64,000 bases of DNA, taken from NCBI GenBank assembly GCA_036524675.1, contig DATDBU010000124.1, forward strand, positions 1 through 64,000. Reading direction: 5' to 3'. A program made the position numbers and the translations under genes. The notes under the pieces were generated by a model. That model was not told the DNA's origin. It did no database searches and worked only from the letters and a program-made list of their open reading frames with translations. The stretch is from DATDAW01 sp036524675 (GTDB lineage: Bacteria > Verrucomicrobiota > Verrucomicrobiia > Chthoniobacterales > DASVRZ01). Below, one piece after another: positions 1 through 7,758 of the stretch. Numbering within the stretch: position 1 is the stretch's first letter; every line of letters starts with the position of its first letter.

Positions 1-644
1 TCGGCCCGCGTCAGCGATGCGCCCGACGACGCGGAGTAGCCCTCGTTGAACACGAGATAGACCACTTGCAGCACCGTCTCCAAACGGTCGGGCAGTTCCT
101 CCGCAGGCGGCACCTGATAGGGAATGCGCGCGTCGCGAATCTTGGCCTTGGCCCGCACGATGCGTTGGGCGAGCGTGGGCGCAGCGGTGAGAAAAGCGCG
201 GGCAATTTCCTCCGTCGTCAGACCGCAGACCTCGCGCAACGTCAATGCCACGCGGCCCTCCGGCGCCAGCGCAGGATGGCAGCAGGTGAAGATCAACCGC
301 AACCGGTCGTCTGCCACGCTCTCGTCTGTGTCCAGCGTTGCGTAGCCAGGTTCGGGTTCGAGTTGTGAGGCGATCTTTTCCTGCGCGTCATCGAATCGTG
401 CGCGCCGACGCAGCGCATCGATGGCCTTGAAGCGTCCGGTGGAAACGAGCCAGGCACGAGGATTGGCCGGCACGCCGTCCTGCGGCCAACGTTGGAGGGC
501 CGCGGCGAACGCGTCGTGCACTGCGTCCTCGGCCAGATCGAAATCGCCGAGCAAGCGGATGAGTGTGGCGCGAATGCGCCCGGATTCCGCGCGATAAATG
601 GCATCCAGACTTTCCCGGACTTGTTCGATTGCGCTTTCTGACAT
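1..644 (-). CDS. ECF-family RNA polymerase sigma factor (3' end outside window)
   Basis: This is an alternative sigma factor that would direct RNA polymerase to a small regulon. The frame is open from an ATG at 644 to the window edge, so about 214 residues are visible and the C-terminus is missing. Region 2 is seen as DFDLAEDAVHDAFAAALQRW followed by NPRAWLVSTGRFKAIDALRR. Region 4 is seen as REVCGLTTEEIARAF followed by APTLAQRIVRAKAKIRDARI. The sequence continuing past region 4 (YLVFNEGYSASSGA) is typical of the SigJ/ECF41-42-like group that carries a long C-terminal extension. Such factors often sit beside a DGPF/YCII-domain gene. None lies just upstream, where a toxin-antitoxin pair is found instead, and the downstream side is not visible. 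The family call is firm; the subgroup is an inference. Confidence 0.9.
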   Translation of the reverse strand, partial: MSESAIEQVRESLDAIYRAESGRIRATLIRLLGDFDLAEDAVHDAFAAALQRWPQDGVPANPRAWLVSTGRFKAIDALRRRARFDDAQEKIASQLEPEPGYATLDTDESVADDRLRLIFTCCHPALAPEGRVALTLREVCGLTTEEIARAFLTAAPTLAQRIVRAKAKIRDARIPYQVPPAEELPDRLETVLQVVYLVFNEGYSASSGASLTRA

Positions 645-732
645 CGGCGGAAGGGTGTTGGCCGGTTTGGCAGAACTCAAAGCGAAATCTTCCGGCTGAA
701 TCACGCCAAACCGACAAGAAATTTATGCCTTC

Positions 733-990
733 CTACACTGCCGGCGGCTCCTCGCGTAGCACGCTCGACTCTTCCAACTCCGCCACGTGCTCGTCCTCGT
801 ATTTCTCGATGAGCAGGCCGATCACTTCCATTAGCGAAGCGAGCGGGTGCGACTCGTCGTTGCCGACTTCGTCCACCAGCTCATCGAGCAGAGCGACGAG
901 GCGCTGGTAGTCGGCTTCGGTGTGCGCGACGAAGACGGACCGCGAGACTTCGGGCCAGTGGGTGAGGGTGGTTTTAAGGGCGTCGGTCAT
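733..990 (-). CDS. HigA-type antitoxin lacking the HTH domain
   Basis: An 85-residue acidic protein, encoded directly after higB with an ATGA overlap at 987-990, the usual coupling of toxin-antitoxin pairs. The sequence around residues 15-65 (HTEADYQRLVALLDELVDEV and MEVIGLLIEKYEDEH) matches the N-terminal helical part of HigA antitoxins that pair with this HigB family. The known family continues after the EKY/EEH segment into a C-terminal Xre-type helix-turn-helix. Here the protein ends about 16 residues later with EEPPAV and TAG, so no DNA-binding domain is present. It could still neutralise HigB by direct contact but is not expected to bind its promoter by itself. Either it is a genuine short form or a 3' truncation. 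Pairing is firm from context; activity is not shown. Confidence 0.8.
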   Translation of the reverse strand: MTDALKTTLTHWPEVSRSVFVAHTEADYQRLVALLDELVDEVGNDESHPLASLMEVIGLLIEKYEDEHVAELEESSVLREEPPAV

Positions 991-1274
991 TCTTTCCAGT
1001 CTCCGGTGTCGTATTCGGCGTGGGTGAGGACAGCGCGAATGTAGACCTTTTGTCGGTTGTAGTGAAGGGCGGCGATGAGGCGCACCTTGTTGCCGCCGAC
1101 ATTGAAGACGGTGAGCTTTTCCACGAGGTCGGCGCTGGGGAAGGTCTCGCGCAGGTGAGCGAACGAGCGAAAGCGCCCGAGCTTCATCAAGCGATACCAA
1201 TGCGCCAGCGCGCTGATCGAGTCGGGATGCTTTTCGGCGAAGTCATTCAGGCGCTTGCGCGTGATAACGTGCAT
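987..1274 (-). CDS. higB: HigB-family mRNA interferase toxin
   Basis: A 95-residue protein of the HigB_toxin family (RelE-like fold), which cleaves mRNA on the ribosome. The recognisable features are the N-terminal MHVITRKRLNDFAEKHPD, the central TVFNVGGNKVRLIAALHY, and the C-terminal VYIRAVLTHAEYDTGDW. The THAEYD motif near the C-terminus carries the conserved His and is diagnostic for the family. Length matches the family norm of about 95-100 residues. The gene is first in a two-gene unit, with toxin before antitoxin as usual for higBA, and its stop codon overlaps the antitoxin start by four bases. No clear promoter or operator palindrome is visible upstream of 1274. The toxin looks intact, so the partner's missing HTH is the odd part of the locus. 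Confidence 0.88.
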   Translation of the reverse strand: MHVITRKRLNDFAEKHPDSISALAHWYRLMKLGRFRSFAHLRETFPSADLVEKLTVFNVGGNKVRLIAALHYNRQKVYIRAVLTHAEYDTGDWKE

Positions 1275-1400
1275 TCGGGGTCGCCTGTCGTTTACGATGT
1301 GGAGTCCACGCCGCGCGCTACTTCGGCGCCGCAGTGGGTTTTCGCTTTGTTTTCGCGGCCGAAGGATCAGGGCTTATCTCTACGGCTCCCTTCAGTTGCC

Positions 1401-1616
1401 CTACGCCGCCACTATGGAGCGCACCGGCGACGCAGCGCGCAAGGTCAAGCAAACGGTCTTAGCCCGACTTTCGCCCGTCACGCGGTCGGCCTCTTCGATA
1501 TCGAATTGGTTGCCGAGTTCCTGCACTGCGGCGTTCAACGCCTGTTGGATGAAGTCCTTGTTGATCGCCAGCGGCGCATCCATTTGCCAATACCAGAAAA
1601 TCGTAAAATCGGCCAT
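1401..1616 (-). pseudogene. N-terminal fragment of a TIR-like nucleotide-binding protein
   Basis: The 72-codon frame from ATG 1616 begins MADFTIFWYWQMDAPLAINK and continues DFIQQALNAAVQELGNQFDI. This closely follows the opening of a widespread family whose members start roughly IFYSWQSDTPxxxNRxFIxxAL and go on for several hundred residues. These proteins are TIR-like nucleotide-binding proteins often found near defence genes. The present copy keeps the pattern W-Q-x-D-x-P and F-I-x-x-A-L, but the first Ser/Trp pair is altered to Y-W, the sequence after IEEADRVTGES loses similarity, and it stops at 1401. I read it as a decayed remnant, not a working gene. Similarity is from memory of the family, not from a search, so the family name carries moderate confidence. 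Confidence 0.5.
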
Positions 1617-1983
1617 ACCCGGCCAAGGATGCGTAACAGATTCGATAGACACAATCGCTGATTCTCCACTTTGTAAGAGACATCTTTCCCGCAAGATCGC
1701 GACAGGCTGCGCAGGATCGCGAGAACCGAGCCGCGTGGGATGCGCGATACATCTGCCAAGCCCGAATCGTTCAGGCGCACGCCAGCTTCACAAGTTCCCT
1801 CGCGGGACTTGCGATCACTATGGAGCAACAGGAGGCCGGATGCCTCTCTGACGGCTGCACAATTGCACGCCACAGGCGGTGTTCGTTCCTTCCGCTGCGT
1901 CAATTCCTAACTCTTAAGCCTGAGCCTGTCGCCATTCTTACCGATGAGCCAGCGACACCATAGTTTGTTTCGAGTCCTGGGCG
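1617..1983. other. 367-base stretch without a recognisable gene
   Basis: Several overlapping minus-strand frames run through this stretch, but none shows a domain, a consistent start or family resemblance. It lies directly upstream of the TIR-like fragment and may be decayed sequence from the same lost locus. No repeat, tRNA or clear terminator was seen. Confidence 0.4.
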
Positions 1984-2361
1984 TCAGGCCGGCGAAACCG
2001 CCCCCGCACGGGTCACATTCGCGTTGGAGAGGTTGTGATAGTGGCTGTTTGCAAGCGGAACACGCGCGTTAATGATGGCGGGAGCATTGATCGGATCGCT
2101 ACCAACCTGGGCCAGGCTCCCGAAAATACAGTGCACCACAGTGGCATTGTGGTTCGGAACCCCCGCAAAGAGGCTGTTCATATTGATCGCACCCAGACCG
2201 CCGAAGCCGTGATAGCCCCGGACGTTTTGTGCATTTCCTCCGACAAAGTTCCACAAGATGACAATGGACACACAGTCGCCCATCGCTCCGGTATTCATGA
2301 CGTTGTCATGCGCCGGAAGATTTTCTGCCTGACCGCCGATTTTTTGCATTCTGAGTTTCAT
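1984..2361 (-). CDS. Small protein with possible CheD/CNF-like Cys-His core, function unknown
   Basis: A 125-residue protein starting at ATG 2361, chosen because a strong GGAGGT sits six bases upstream, one of the few good ribosome sites in this window. I do not recognise a firm family. The core VMNTGAMGDCVSIVILW followed by NVRGYHGFGGLGAIN has a Gly-x-Cys-Val-hydrophobic strand and then a His about 21 residues later in a Gly-rich turn. CheD and CNF-type glutamine deamidases have a similar layout (LGSCVAV, then a His about 17 residues on). The rest is rich in Asn and small residues (INARVPLANSHYHNLSN). There is no signal peptide or membrane segment. It stands alone: the neighbour downstream on its strand is the TIR-like fragment, and the gene upstream is the antiporter. 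The deamidase idea is a hypothesis. Confidence 0.6.
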   Translation of the reverse strand: MKLRMQKIGGQAENLPAHDNVMNTGAMGDCVSIVILWNFVGGNAQNVRGYHGFGGLGAINMNSLFAGVPNHNATVVHCIFGSLAQVGSDPINAPAIINARVPLANSHYHNLSNANVTRAGAVSPA

Positions 2362-2367
2362 GGGGGG

Positions 2368-2373
2368 ACCTCC
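2368..2373 (-). promoter_or_regulatory. Strong Shine-Dalgarno for the 1984-2361 gene
   Basis: On the minus strand GGAGGT is followed by six C residues and then ATG. It fixes the start of the small gene at 2361. Most genes here lack a comparable site. Confidence 0.75.
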
Positions 2374-2491
2374 GATTTTTGGATGAACGTTACCGGGAGA
2401 CACCGTGAAGTTTCGAGGCCAAATATCAACCTCTCGGGAGCATGCTAGCCGGTGTTTTTCCCAAACGGACGGGATGCGGAGATAAGCCGGC

Positions 2492-4276
2492 TCACACAGG
2501 CCGCGGTGCTGCCTCGTCCGCATCTTCATCGGCTGCCGTATCCAGCAGTTGACGATTCATTTCCCCACGTTGAGTGGCAAGGCTGGCAATCTGCTCACGA
2601 ATATCGGGGTAACGTCGCAGAAATTGGCGGAAATCACGCTGGCTGAGCGTCGCGAATTTACTGTAATCCAACGCCGTTACGTCCGCCGAACGGGGCTGGC
2701 CGCTGATCAATGCCATTTCGCCGAAGAAATCACCGGCCCCCAGCTTAATGCGTCGTCCGGCTACCGATACCTCGACCTCACCCGACGAAATGAAATAGAC
2801 GGCGTCGGCCGCGTCGCCGGCGCGAATGATTCGCTCCCCTGGCTGGGCGGATTGGGGCTGGAAATGCAGCACCAACACTTCCCGTTGTTCCGGTGTCAGA
2901 CCGGCGAACAAAGGAAACCGATCCACCAGTTCCTCCGGCGTAAACGTTTTGTGCGCTGCCGCTTTTTCCTCTGCAAGCCGGCGGGCTGCATCCAGTTCAC
3001 CTTTCAACTGCGAAAACTGTCCACTGCGCGCATCCTCGAAGCGACGCCGTAATTCCGGCGAATTGCGCACCCATTTGGTTAGCCGATCCGCTCCCGCGAA
3101 AACGAGCGGGTTCAGCGTGATCGAGAGCAATGCCCCTGCCAGGATCAAATTAAGGCCCTCCGCAGCCATCAGCTTGTACGTGACGCCGATCCCAGCGAGA
3201 ATGAAGGAAAACTCGCCGATCTGCGCCAGCGACGCCGATACCATCAGCGCCGTGCTCAGCGGATACCCCATGAGCAGCACGATGCCGAGCGCGATCACGG
3301 ATTTTCCAACGAGGATCAACAAAACGACACCAGCGACCATCCATGGTTCACGGACGAGGATCGAAGGATCAAACAGCATCCCAACCGAAACGAAAAAGAG
3401 CACCGCAAACGCATCCTGCAGCGGCAGGGAATTTGCCGCTGCCTTATGGCTGAGATCCGATTCATTCAGAATCATGCCGGCGAAAAAAGCGCCAAGGGCG
3501 AACGAAACGCCGAAAAGCTGCGCGGACCCGAAGGCAATACCCAATGCCGCCGCCAATACGGCCAACGTAAAGAGTTCACGAGAACCCGTTCGCGCCACCT
3601 GACGAAGGAGCCACGGCATCACGCGCGGGCCAAGTAGAAGGGCGATGGCAACAAAAGCCGCCACCTTGGCCAAAGTGATACCCAGTGTCACCAAAAGACC
3701 ATGCTCCCCCGCTCCGTGGCCGCCATGTCCATCGGCTGCCAGTCCGCCGCCCAATACTTCAGCAAATGCAGGAAGCAACACGAGCGTCAGGACCATCGCC
3801 AAATCCTCGACGATCAGCCAGCCCACCGCGATTCGTCCATTCGGGGTGGCAACCGCGTTGCGCTCTTCCAACGCCTTCAGCAACACGACCGTACTGGCCA
3901 CCGAAAGACTCAGCCCCATCACGACCCCGGCGCCAAGACTCCAGCCCCAGAGCAGCGTCATGCCGATTCCGATCGCCGTCGCGATGACGATTTGCCCCAC
4001 AGCGCCCGGAATGGCGATCCGCCGAACCGCCATCAAATCAGCCACCGAAAAATGTAGACCAACGCCGAACATAAGTAGCATGACGCCAATTTCGGCGAGC
4101 TGCCCGGCCAACGCTGTGTCTGCCACAAAGCCCGGCGTAAACGGCCCAATCGCCACACCCGCCAGCAAATAACCAACCAGCGGCGGCAAATGAAGCCGGC
4201 TGACGATGTATCCCAACAAACACGCCAGGGCGAACCCGATGGCGAGGGTGGCGATTAGTGAAACGTCGTGCGGCAT
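2492..4276 (-). CDS. CPA2 cation:proton antiporter with C-terminal cyclic-nucleotide-binding domain
   Basis: A 594-residue inner-membrane antiporter of the CPA2 / YbaL-KefB group that exchanges Na+ or K+ for protons. Residues 1-390 form about 12 membrane helices. The family signatures are GYIVSRLHLPPLVGYLLAGV near the start, EIGVMLLMFGVGLHFS, and LIVEDLAMVLTLVLLP around residue 155. KefB/YbaL proteins normally end in a TrkA-N (RCK) NAD-binding domain. Here that is replaced by a cNMP-binding domain at about residues 450-565 (FPLFAGLTPEQREVL, then FFGEMALISGQPRSADVTAL). The phosphate-binding cassette FGEMALISGQPRSA is well preserved, so control by cAMP or a similar ligand is plausible. The C-terminus is a short acidic tail. 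The gene is transcribed divergently from proA. Confidence 0.9.
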   Translation of the reverse strand: MPHDVSLIATLAIGFALACLLGYIVSRLHLPPLVGYLLAGVAIGPFTPGFVADTALAGQLAEIGVMLLMFGVGLHFSVADLMAVRRIAIPGAVGQIVIATAIGIGMTLLWGWSLGAGVVMGLSLSVASTVVLLKALEERNAVATPNGRIAVGWLIVEDLAMVLTLVLLPAFAEVLGGGLAADGHGGHGAGEHGLLVTLGITLAKVAAFVAIALLLGPRVMPWLLRQVARTGSRELFTLAVLAAALGIAFGSAQLFGVSFALGAFFAGMILNESDLSHKAAANSLPLQDAFAVLFFVSVGMLFDPSILVREPWMVAGVVLLILVGKSVIALGIVLLMGYPLSTALMVSASLAQIGEFSFILAGIGVTYKLMAAEGLNLILAGALLSITLNPLVFAGADRLTKWVRNSPELRRRFEDARSGQFSQLKGELDAARRLAEEKAAAHKTFTPEELVDRFPLFAGLTPEQREVLVLHFQPQSAQPGERIIRAGDAADAVYFISSGEVEVSVAGRRIKLGAGDFFGEMALISGQPRSADVTALDYSKFATLSQRDFRQFLRRYPDIREQIASLATQRGEMNRQLLDTAADEDADEAAPRPV

Positions 4277-4479
4277 AAATTCTTCTCTGCGTTCTGGCGG
4301 CTATCCCGGTCAGGATAGGCAATCAACGCCTAGACCGACAAGAGGATTGCGCGAGATGGCCGCTCGTCCCAATCCTGGCTCCCGCTGCTCGCGAACGCGG
4401 CAGTTTTTAATCAAATTTTCCGGATGCCAGTCTGCCCGTTTCGTGGTCCATTTTCTCCCCCGGGTCTCCGGATCGCAAC

Positions 4480-5739
4480 ATGACACTGGAACAGATCATT
4501 CACTCCCTCGGACAACGCGCAAAAGACGCTTCCCGCGAACTCGCGCGGGCGTCTACGAGCCAGAAGAACGCCGCTCTTTTGGCAATGGCAGACGCGGTTG
4601 CCGCCAACGAGGCTGCGATCCTCGAAGCCAACGCCGACGACATCGCTGCTGCCGAAGGAAACAAGCTTTCCGCGGCGATGATCGATCGCCTTCGTCTCGA
4701 CGACAAACGCATCGCTTCCATTGAGCAAGGCATCCGCGACGTTGTTGCTCTCGACGACCCCGTCGGTGCCATCCTGAGCGAATGGACCCGTCCCAACGGC
4801 CTGAAGATTCGCAAAGTCCGCGTCCCGATCGGGGTGATCGGCATCATCTACGAGTCCCGCCCCAACGTCACGAGTGATGCCGCCATTTTGTGCCTGAAAA
4901 CCGGCAACGCAACAATCCTGCGCGGCGGTTCGGAGGCCATCCATTCGAACACAGCAATCGCCACCGCCTTGCAGAGCGGACTGACTGCCGCCGGTTTGCC
5001 TGCAGATTCCATCCTTCTCGTCCCGAAAACCGACCGGGACGGTGTCCGTATCCTGGCGCAGATGAACCAGTTTATCGATGTCATCGTCCCCCGGGGCGGC
5101 AAAGGCCTGATCCAAGCCGTGACGTCCCACGCGCGCATGCCCGTCATCAAACATTACGACGGCATCTGCCATGTTTATGTGGATGCAGCTGCCGACGTTG
5201 AGATGGCCAAAAGCATTGTCATCAATGCCAAGTGCCAGCGCCCCGGTGTCTGCAATGCCGCCGAGACGATCCTCGTCCACAAGTCCATTGCGGAAGATTT
5301 CCTCAAAAAAACGGGCCCGGTCCTTCTCGAACACAAAGTCGAACTCCGCGGCGACGCCGCGACTCAAACGATCCTGGGTGACGCCATCAAACCTGCGACC
5401 GAGGAAGATTGGACGACGGAATATCTCGACCTCATCCTGGCAGTCCGCGTCGTTGAGAACCTCGACGAGGCGATCGATCACATCGAAAAATACGGATCGC
5501 ACCACAGCGACACCATCGTTACCGGAGATGAAGGAGCCGCCACGGAGTTTTTAAATCGCGTCGATTCCGCAGCCGTATTCTGGAATGCCTCCACCCGCTT
5601 CAACGATGGTGGTGAATTCGGGTTCGGCGCAGAAATCGGCATCAGCACCGACAAACTTCACGCCCGCGGACCCATGGCGCTTGAAGAACTGACGACCTAC
5701 AAATACCAAGTCTTCGGTACGGGACAGATCCGCACGTAA
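4480..5739 (+). CDS. proA: Gamma-glutamyl phosphate reductase
   Basis: A 419-residue cytoplasmic enzyme that reduces gamma-glutamyl phosphate with NADPH to glutamate semialdehyde, the second step of proline synthesis. It has the aldehyde dehydrogenase fold. Recognisable parts are IGVIGIIYESRPNVTSDAAI near residue 125, LKTGNATILRGGSEAIHSN, and KCQRPGVCNAAETILVHKS near residue 255, where the Cys in PGVCNA is the catalytic thiol. The C-terminal ASTRFNDGGEFGFGAEIGIS and LHARGPMALEELTTYKY are also ProA hallmarks. Length is standard. The gene stands alone with no proB beside it. Its 3' end faces the pseudo-serine hydrolase gene with only 14 bases between the stop codons, and no terminator hairpin is visible there. 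Confidence 0.97.
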   Translation: MTLEQIIHSLGQRAKDASRELARASTSQKNAALLAMADAVAANEAAILEANADDIAAAEGNKLSAAMIDRLRLDDKRIASIEQGIRDVVALDDPVGAILSEWTRPNGLKIRKVRVPIGVIGIIYESRPNVTSDAAILCLKTGNATILRGGSEAIHSNTAIATALQSGLTAAGLPADSILLVPKTDRDGVRILAQMNQFIDVIVPRGGKGLIQAVTSHARMPVIKHYDGICHVYVDAAADVEMAKSIVINAKCQRPGVCNAAETILVHKSIAEDFLKKTGPVLLEHKVELRGDAATQTILGDAIKPATEEDWTTEYLDLILAVRVVENLDEAIDHIEKYGSHHSDTIVTGDEGAATEFLNRVDSAAVFWNASTRFNDGGEFGFGAEIGISTDKLHARGPMALEELTTYKYQVFGTGQIRT

Positions 5740-5753
5740 TCGCTCGGCACCAT

Positions 5754-6947
5754 TCACTGCACGAAAAGCTTCAGAACCTCCTTGGCCTTTCCTTCGGCAT
5801 CACCGCCAAGAAGGTTTGAAAGCACAATCACAGTCAGATGGTCCACCGACAGATGCCCGATGAACGTTGATGCGTCCAGACTCTCGCCGGAGAACCAAAT
5901 CATTTCCCGTCCTTCAAACTGCCCGAAGATCAGACCGAATCCTTCCGTGCCGGTTCCGTTCTGCAGCTTCGTCTCCTGCAAGATCTTCTGCGTGAATGAC
6001 GGCCCCGCAAGCCGGCTTGAGTAATAGTTTTCGTCCCACTTCGCCAGATCCTCGATCGTGCTGAATACGCCCGTCCCGCCGTAATGCGGCGAGATACGTT
6101 CCAATCGCACATAACCGTTTCCTTCGCGAACCTTGACGCCCATGAGCTTCAGCGCCTGTCGCACATTAGCGTCGGTCCGGCTCGCGTAGCCAGTCGCGCG
6201 ATTCGGTATAACGAGAGTCGAATCGTCGTTCAGCGATGTATCCTCCATGCCGAGTGGCGTAAACACTCTCTTTTGTAAAAAATCCGCCAGCGGCATTCCG
6301 CTCACGCGTTCCACAATCTCCGCCAGCAGGATGTAGTTGATCACGGAGTACTCCTTTTGAGCTCCGGGCGCGAATTTCAAACGATCGGCCTGCCAGGTTG
6401 CAGCAATGGCATCCGCGTTTGTGTAGTACATAAATGAAAACCACGGCGCGCCATTCGGGCGCGGCAGCGACATGTAATCGGGAAGTCCGCTGGTGGAGTA
6501 AATCAAATGCTTGAGACGGATATTCGTTCCGAACTTCGTGATCTCGGGAAAGAATTCGGCAACGGGAGTTTCCATCGTCAGACTTCCTTCCAGCATCAGC
6601 AGCGCGATAGCCGCTCCGGTGAACTGATAGGAAAGTCCCGCCAGATGAAACGCCGTTTTCGGTGTGATCCGAACGTTGTGATCCAAATCCGCCCGGCCGT
6701 AGCCGCGGGCAAAGACGATCTTGCCGCCTTTGATCACTCCCACCGCGTATCCCGGCGATTCGCTCCGGTCGAACTTAGAGAAAATAGCATCTATCTTTTT
6801 CGAGACCGCTGTGTCTACCAGGGCAATTTCCCGCTGTTCGGCGAATACCCCGGAGGACAAAACGAAAAAACATAATAACAGCCAGCCAATGCCGATCGTC
6901 GATTCCCATTCCCAGTTGAAAGTCATGAGTCCTATCCTTTGCTTCAT
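5754..6947 (-). CDS. Beta-lactamase-fold serine hydrolase homologue without catalytic residues
   Basis: A 397-residue protein with a hydrophobic segment near the N-terminus (residues 17-36, IGIGWLLLCFFVLSSGVFA), consistent with export or anchoring. The body aligns with class C beta-lactamase/AmpH-type hydrolases: GYAVGVIKGGKIVFARGYG, then FHLAGLSYQFTGAAIALL, then VSGMPLADFLQKRVFTPLGM. In active members the second block reads FxIGSVSKQFTAAA, with Ser and Lys of SxxK catalytic. Here these positions are Gly104 and Tyr107. The YxN motif is Y200-S-V, and the late HxG motif is replaced by WFSGES. All three catalytic motifs are therefore lost while the frame is intact, suggesting a binding or structural role. 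It converges with proA. Confidence 0.85.
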   Translation of the reverse strand: MKQRIGLMTFNWEWESTIGIGWLLLCFFVLSSGVFAEQREIALVDTAVSKKIDAIFSKFDRSESPGYAVGVIKGGKIVFARGYGRADLDHNVRITPKTAFHLAGLSYQFTGAAIALLMLEGSLTMETPVAEFFPEITKFGTNIRLKHLIYSTSGLPDYMSLPRPNGAPWFSFMYYTNADAIAATWQADRLKFAPGAQKEYSVINYILLAEIVERVSGMPLADFLQKRVFTPLGMEDTSLNDDSTLVIPNRATGYASRTDANVRQALKLMGVKVREGNGYVRLERISPHYGGTGVFSTIEDLAKWDENYYSSRLAGPSFTQKILQETKLQNGTGTEGFGLIFGQFEGREMIWFSGESLDASTFIGHLSVDHLTVIVLSNLLGGDAEGKAKEVLKLFVQ

Positions 6948-7026
6948 AACGCAGCGAGACTAGTAAACCGAGGTTCTGAGGTCAAAGAAAGGGCGCTTTT
7001 CTCGGGCATCCCAGACCCATGCGAAG

Positions 7027-7647
7027 CTAATGCTGCTTCGCCTTTTCCTCCGCGGCAATCAGCTGTTCGTAAAGACCTTCAATCCGCTTCCGTTGGGTGG
7101 CAGCGGTATTCTTCCATCGGCTTTCAGCGCTCCGTTTGAAAAACTCATCTTTTTCCTTCGCGAATCTCACGTCGACTGCAGAACGTCCCGGCGTATCGGG
7201 TGTGGCTGTTGGTCTTGCCACTTGTAAATTTTTTACCATTTGATTGCGCTGCTGGTAGGTCTGGGTGATTTCCGTACAAATTCGGGCGGCAATCTGCCAG
7301 GCAGGCTGCATCGTGGAGGGCTCGAGTGCGTTGCTTTGCACTACGGTAGCTGCATGCCGGAAAGTTCCCGGGGGTTCAATCAAACCCGAACTGAGGGTGC
7401 CAAGCACGGTAGGGAGACTATCTTCCATCGGTTTTTTAAGCACAACAGAAGGAAACGGAGAGCGCAATTCCGGTTGGATATCCTCAACAGGAGTCGCCGT
7501 CGGATCAGCTGCGTTGACTTTTTGACCCCCCTTTTGAAAATCCCGGTAAACGAAATAGCCACCCACACCAACGGCTGCAACAAAACCAAAAAAAACGACA
7601 TAGCTCATCAGCTCGCTCAAGCGCTGCTTCAACCCTTTGCGTGTCAT
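7027..7647 (-). CDS. Single-pass membrane protein of unknown function
   Basis: A 206-residue protein that I cannot assign to a family. A basic N-terminus (MTRKGLKQRLSELM) precedes one membrane helix at about residues 14-33 (SYVVFFGFVAAVGVGGYFVY). The rest would lie outside the membrane. It starts with a Pro/Thr-rich linker and ends with a charged segment (residues 160-206, rich in Lys, Glu, Arg and Gln) likely to form a helix or coiled coil. The start ATG at 7647 fits an N-in topology by the positive-inside rule. Upstream is about 110 bases of AT-rich sequence before the DUF971 gene, so it probably has its own promoter. Confidence 0.7.
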   Translation of the reverse strand: MTRKGLKQRLSELMSYVVFFGFVAAVGVGGYFVYRDFQKGGQKVNAADPTATPVEDIQPELRSPFPSVVLKKPMEDSLPTVLGTLSSGLIEPPGTFRHAATVVQSNALEPSTMQPAWQIAARICTEITQTYQQRNQMVKNLQVARPTATPDTPGRSAVDVRFAKEKDEFFKRSAESRWKNTAATQRKRIEGLYEQLIAAEEKAKQH

Positions 7648-7758
7648 AAACCAGAAAAAAGTGCAGGCAGCCGCCCGGTCTCCAAAGAAACTTTTCGTTC
7701 GGGGGGCATCTGTAAAAACAAGTTATATAAGAACTAATGGGTCTGACCAGCAAAACTT

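Noticed and set aside
1535..1903. 122-codon minus-strand frame near the TIR-like fragment
   Set aside because: Arg/Ser-rich, no start context, overlaps the better-supported fragment in another frame.
4411..5505. Long minus-strand open frame (364 codons) opposite proA
   Set aside because: It is fully antisense to proA, has no recognisable domain, and is explained by codon bias of the real gene.
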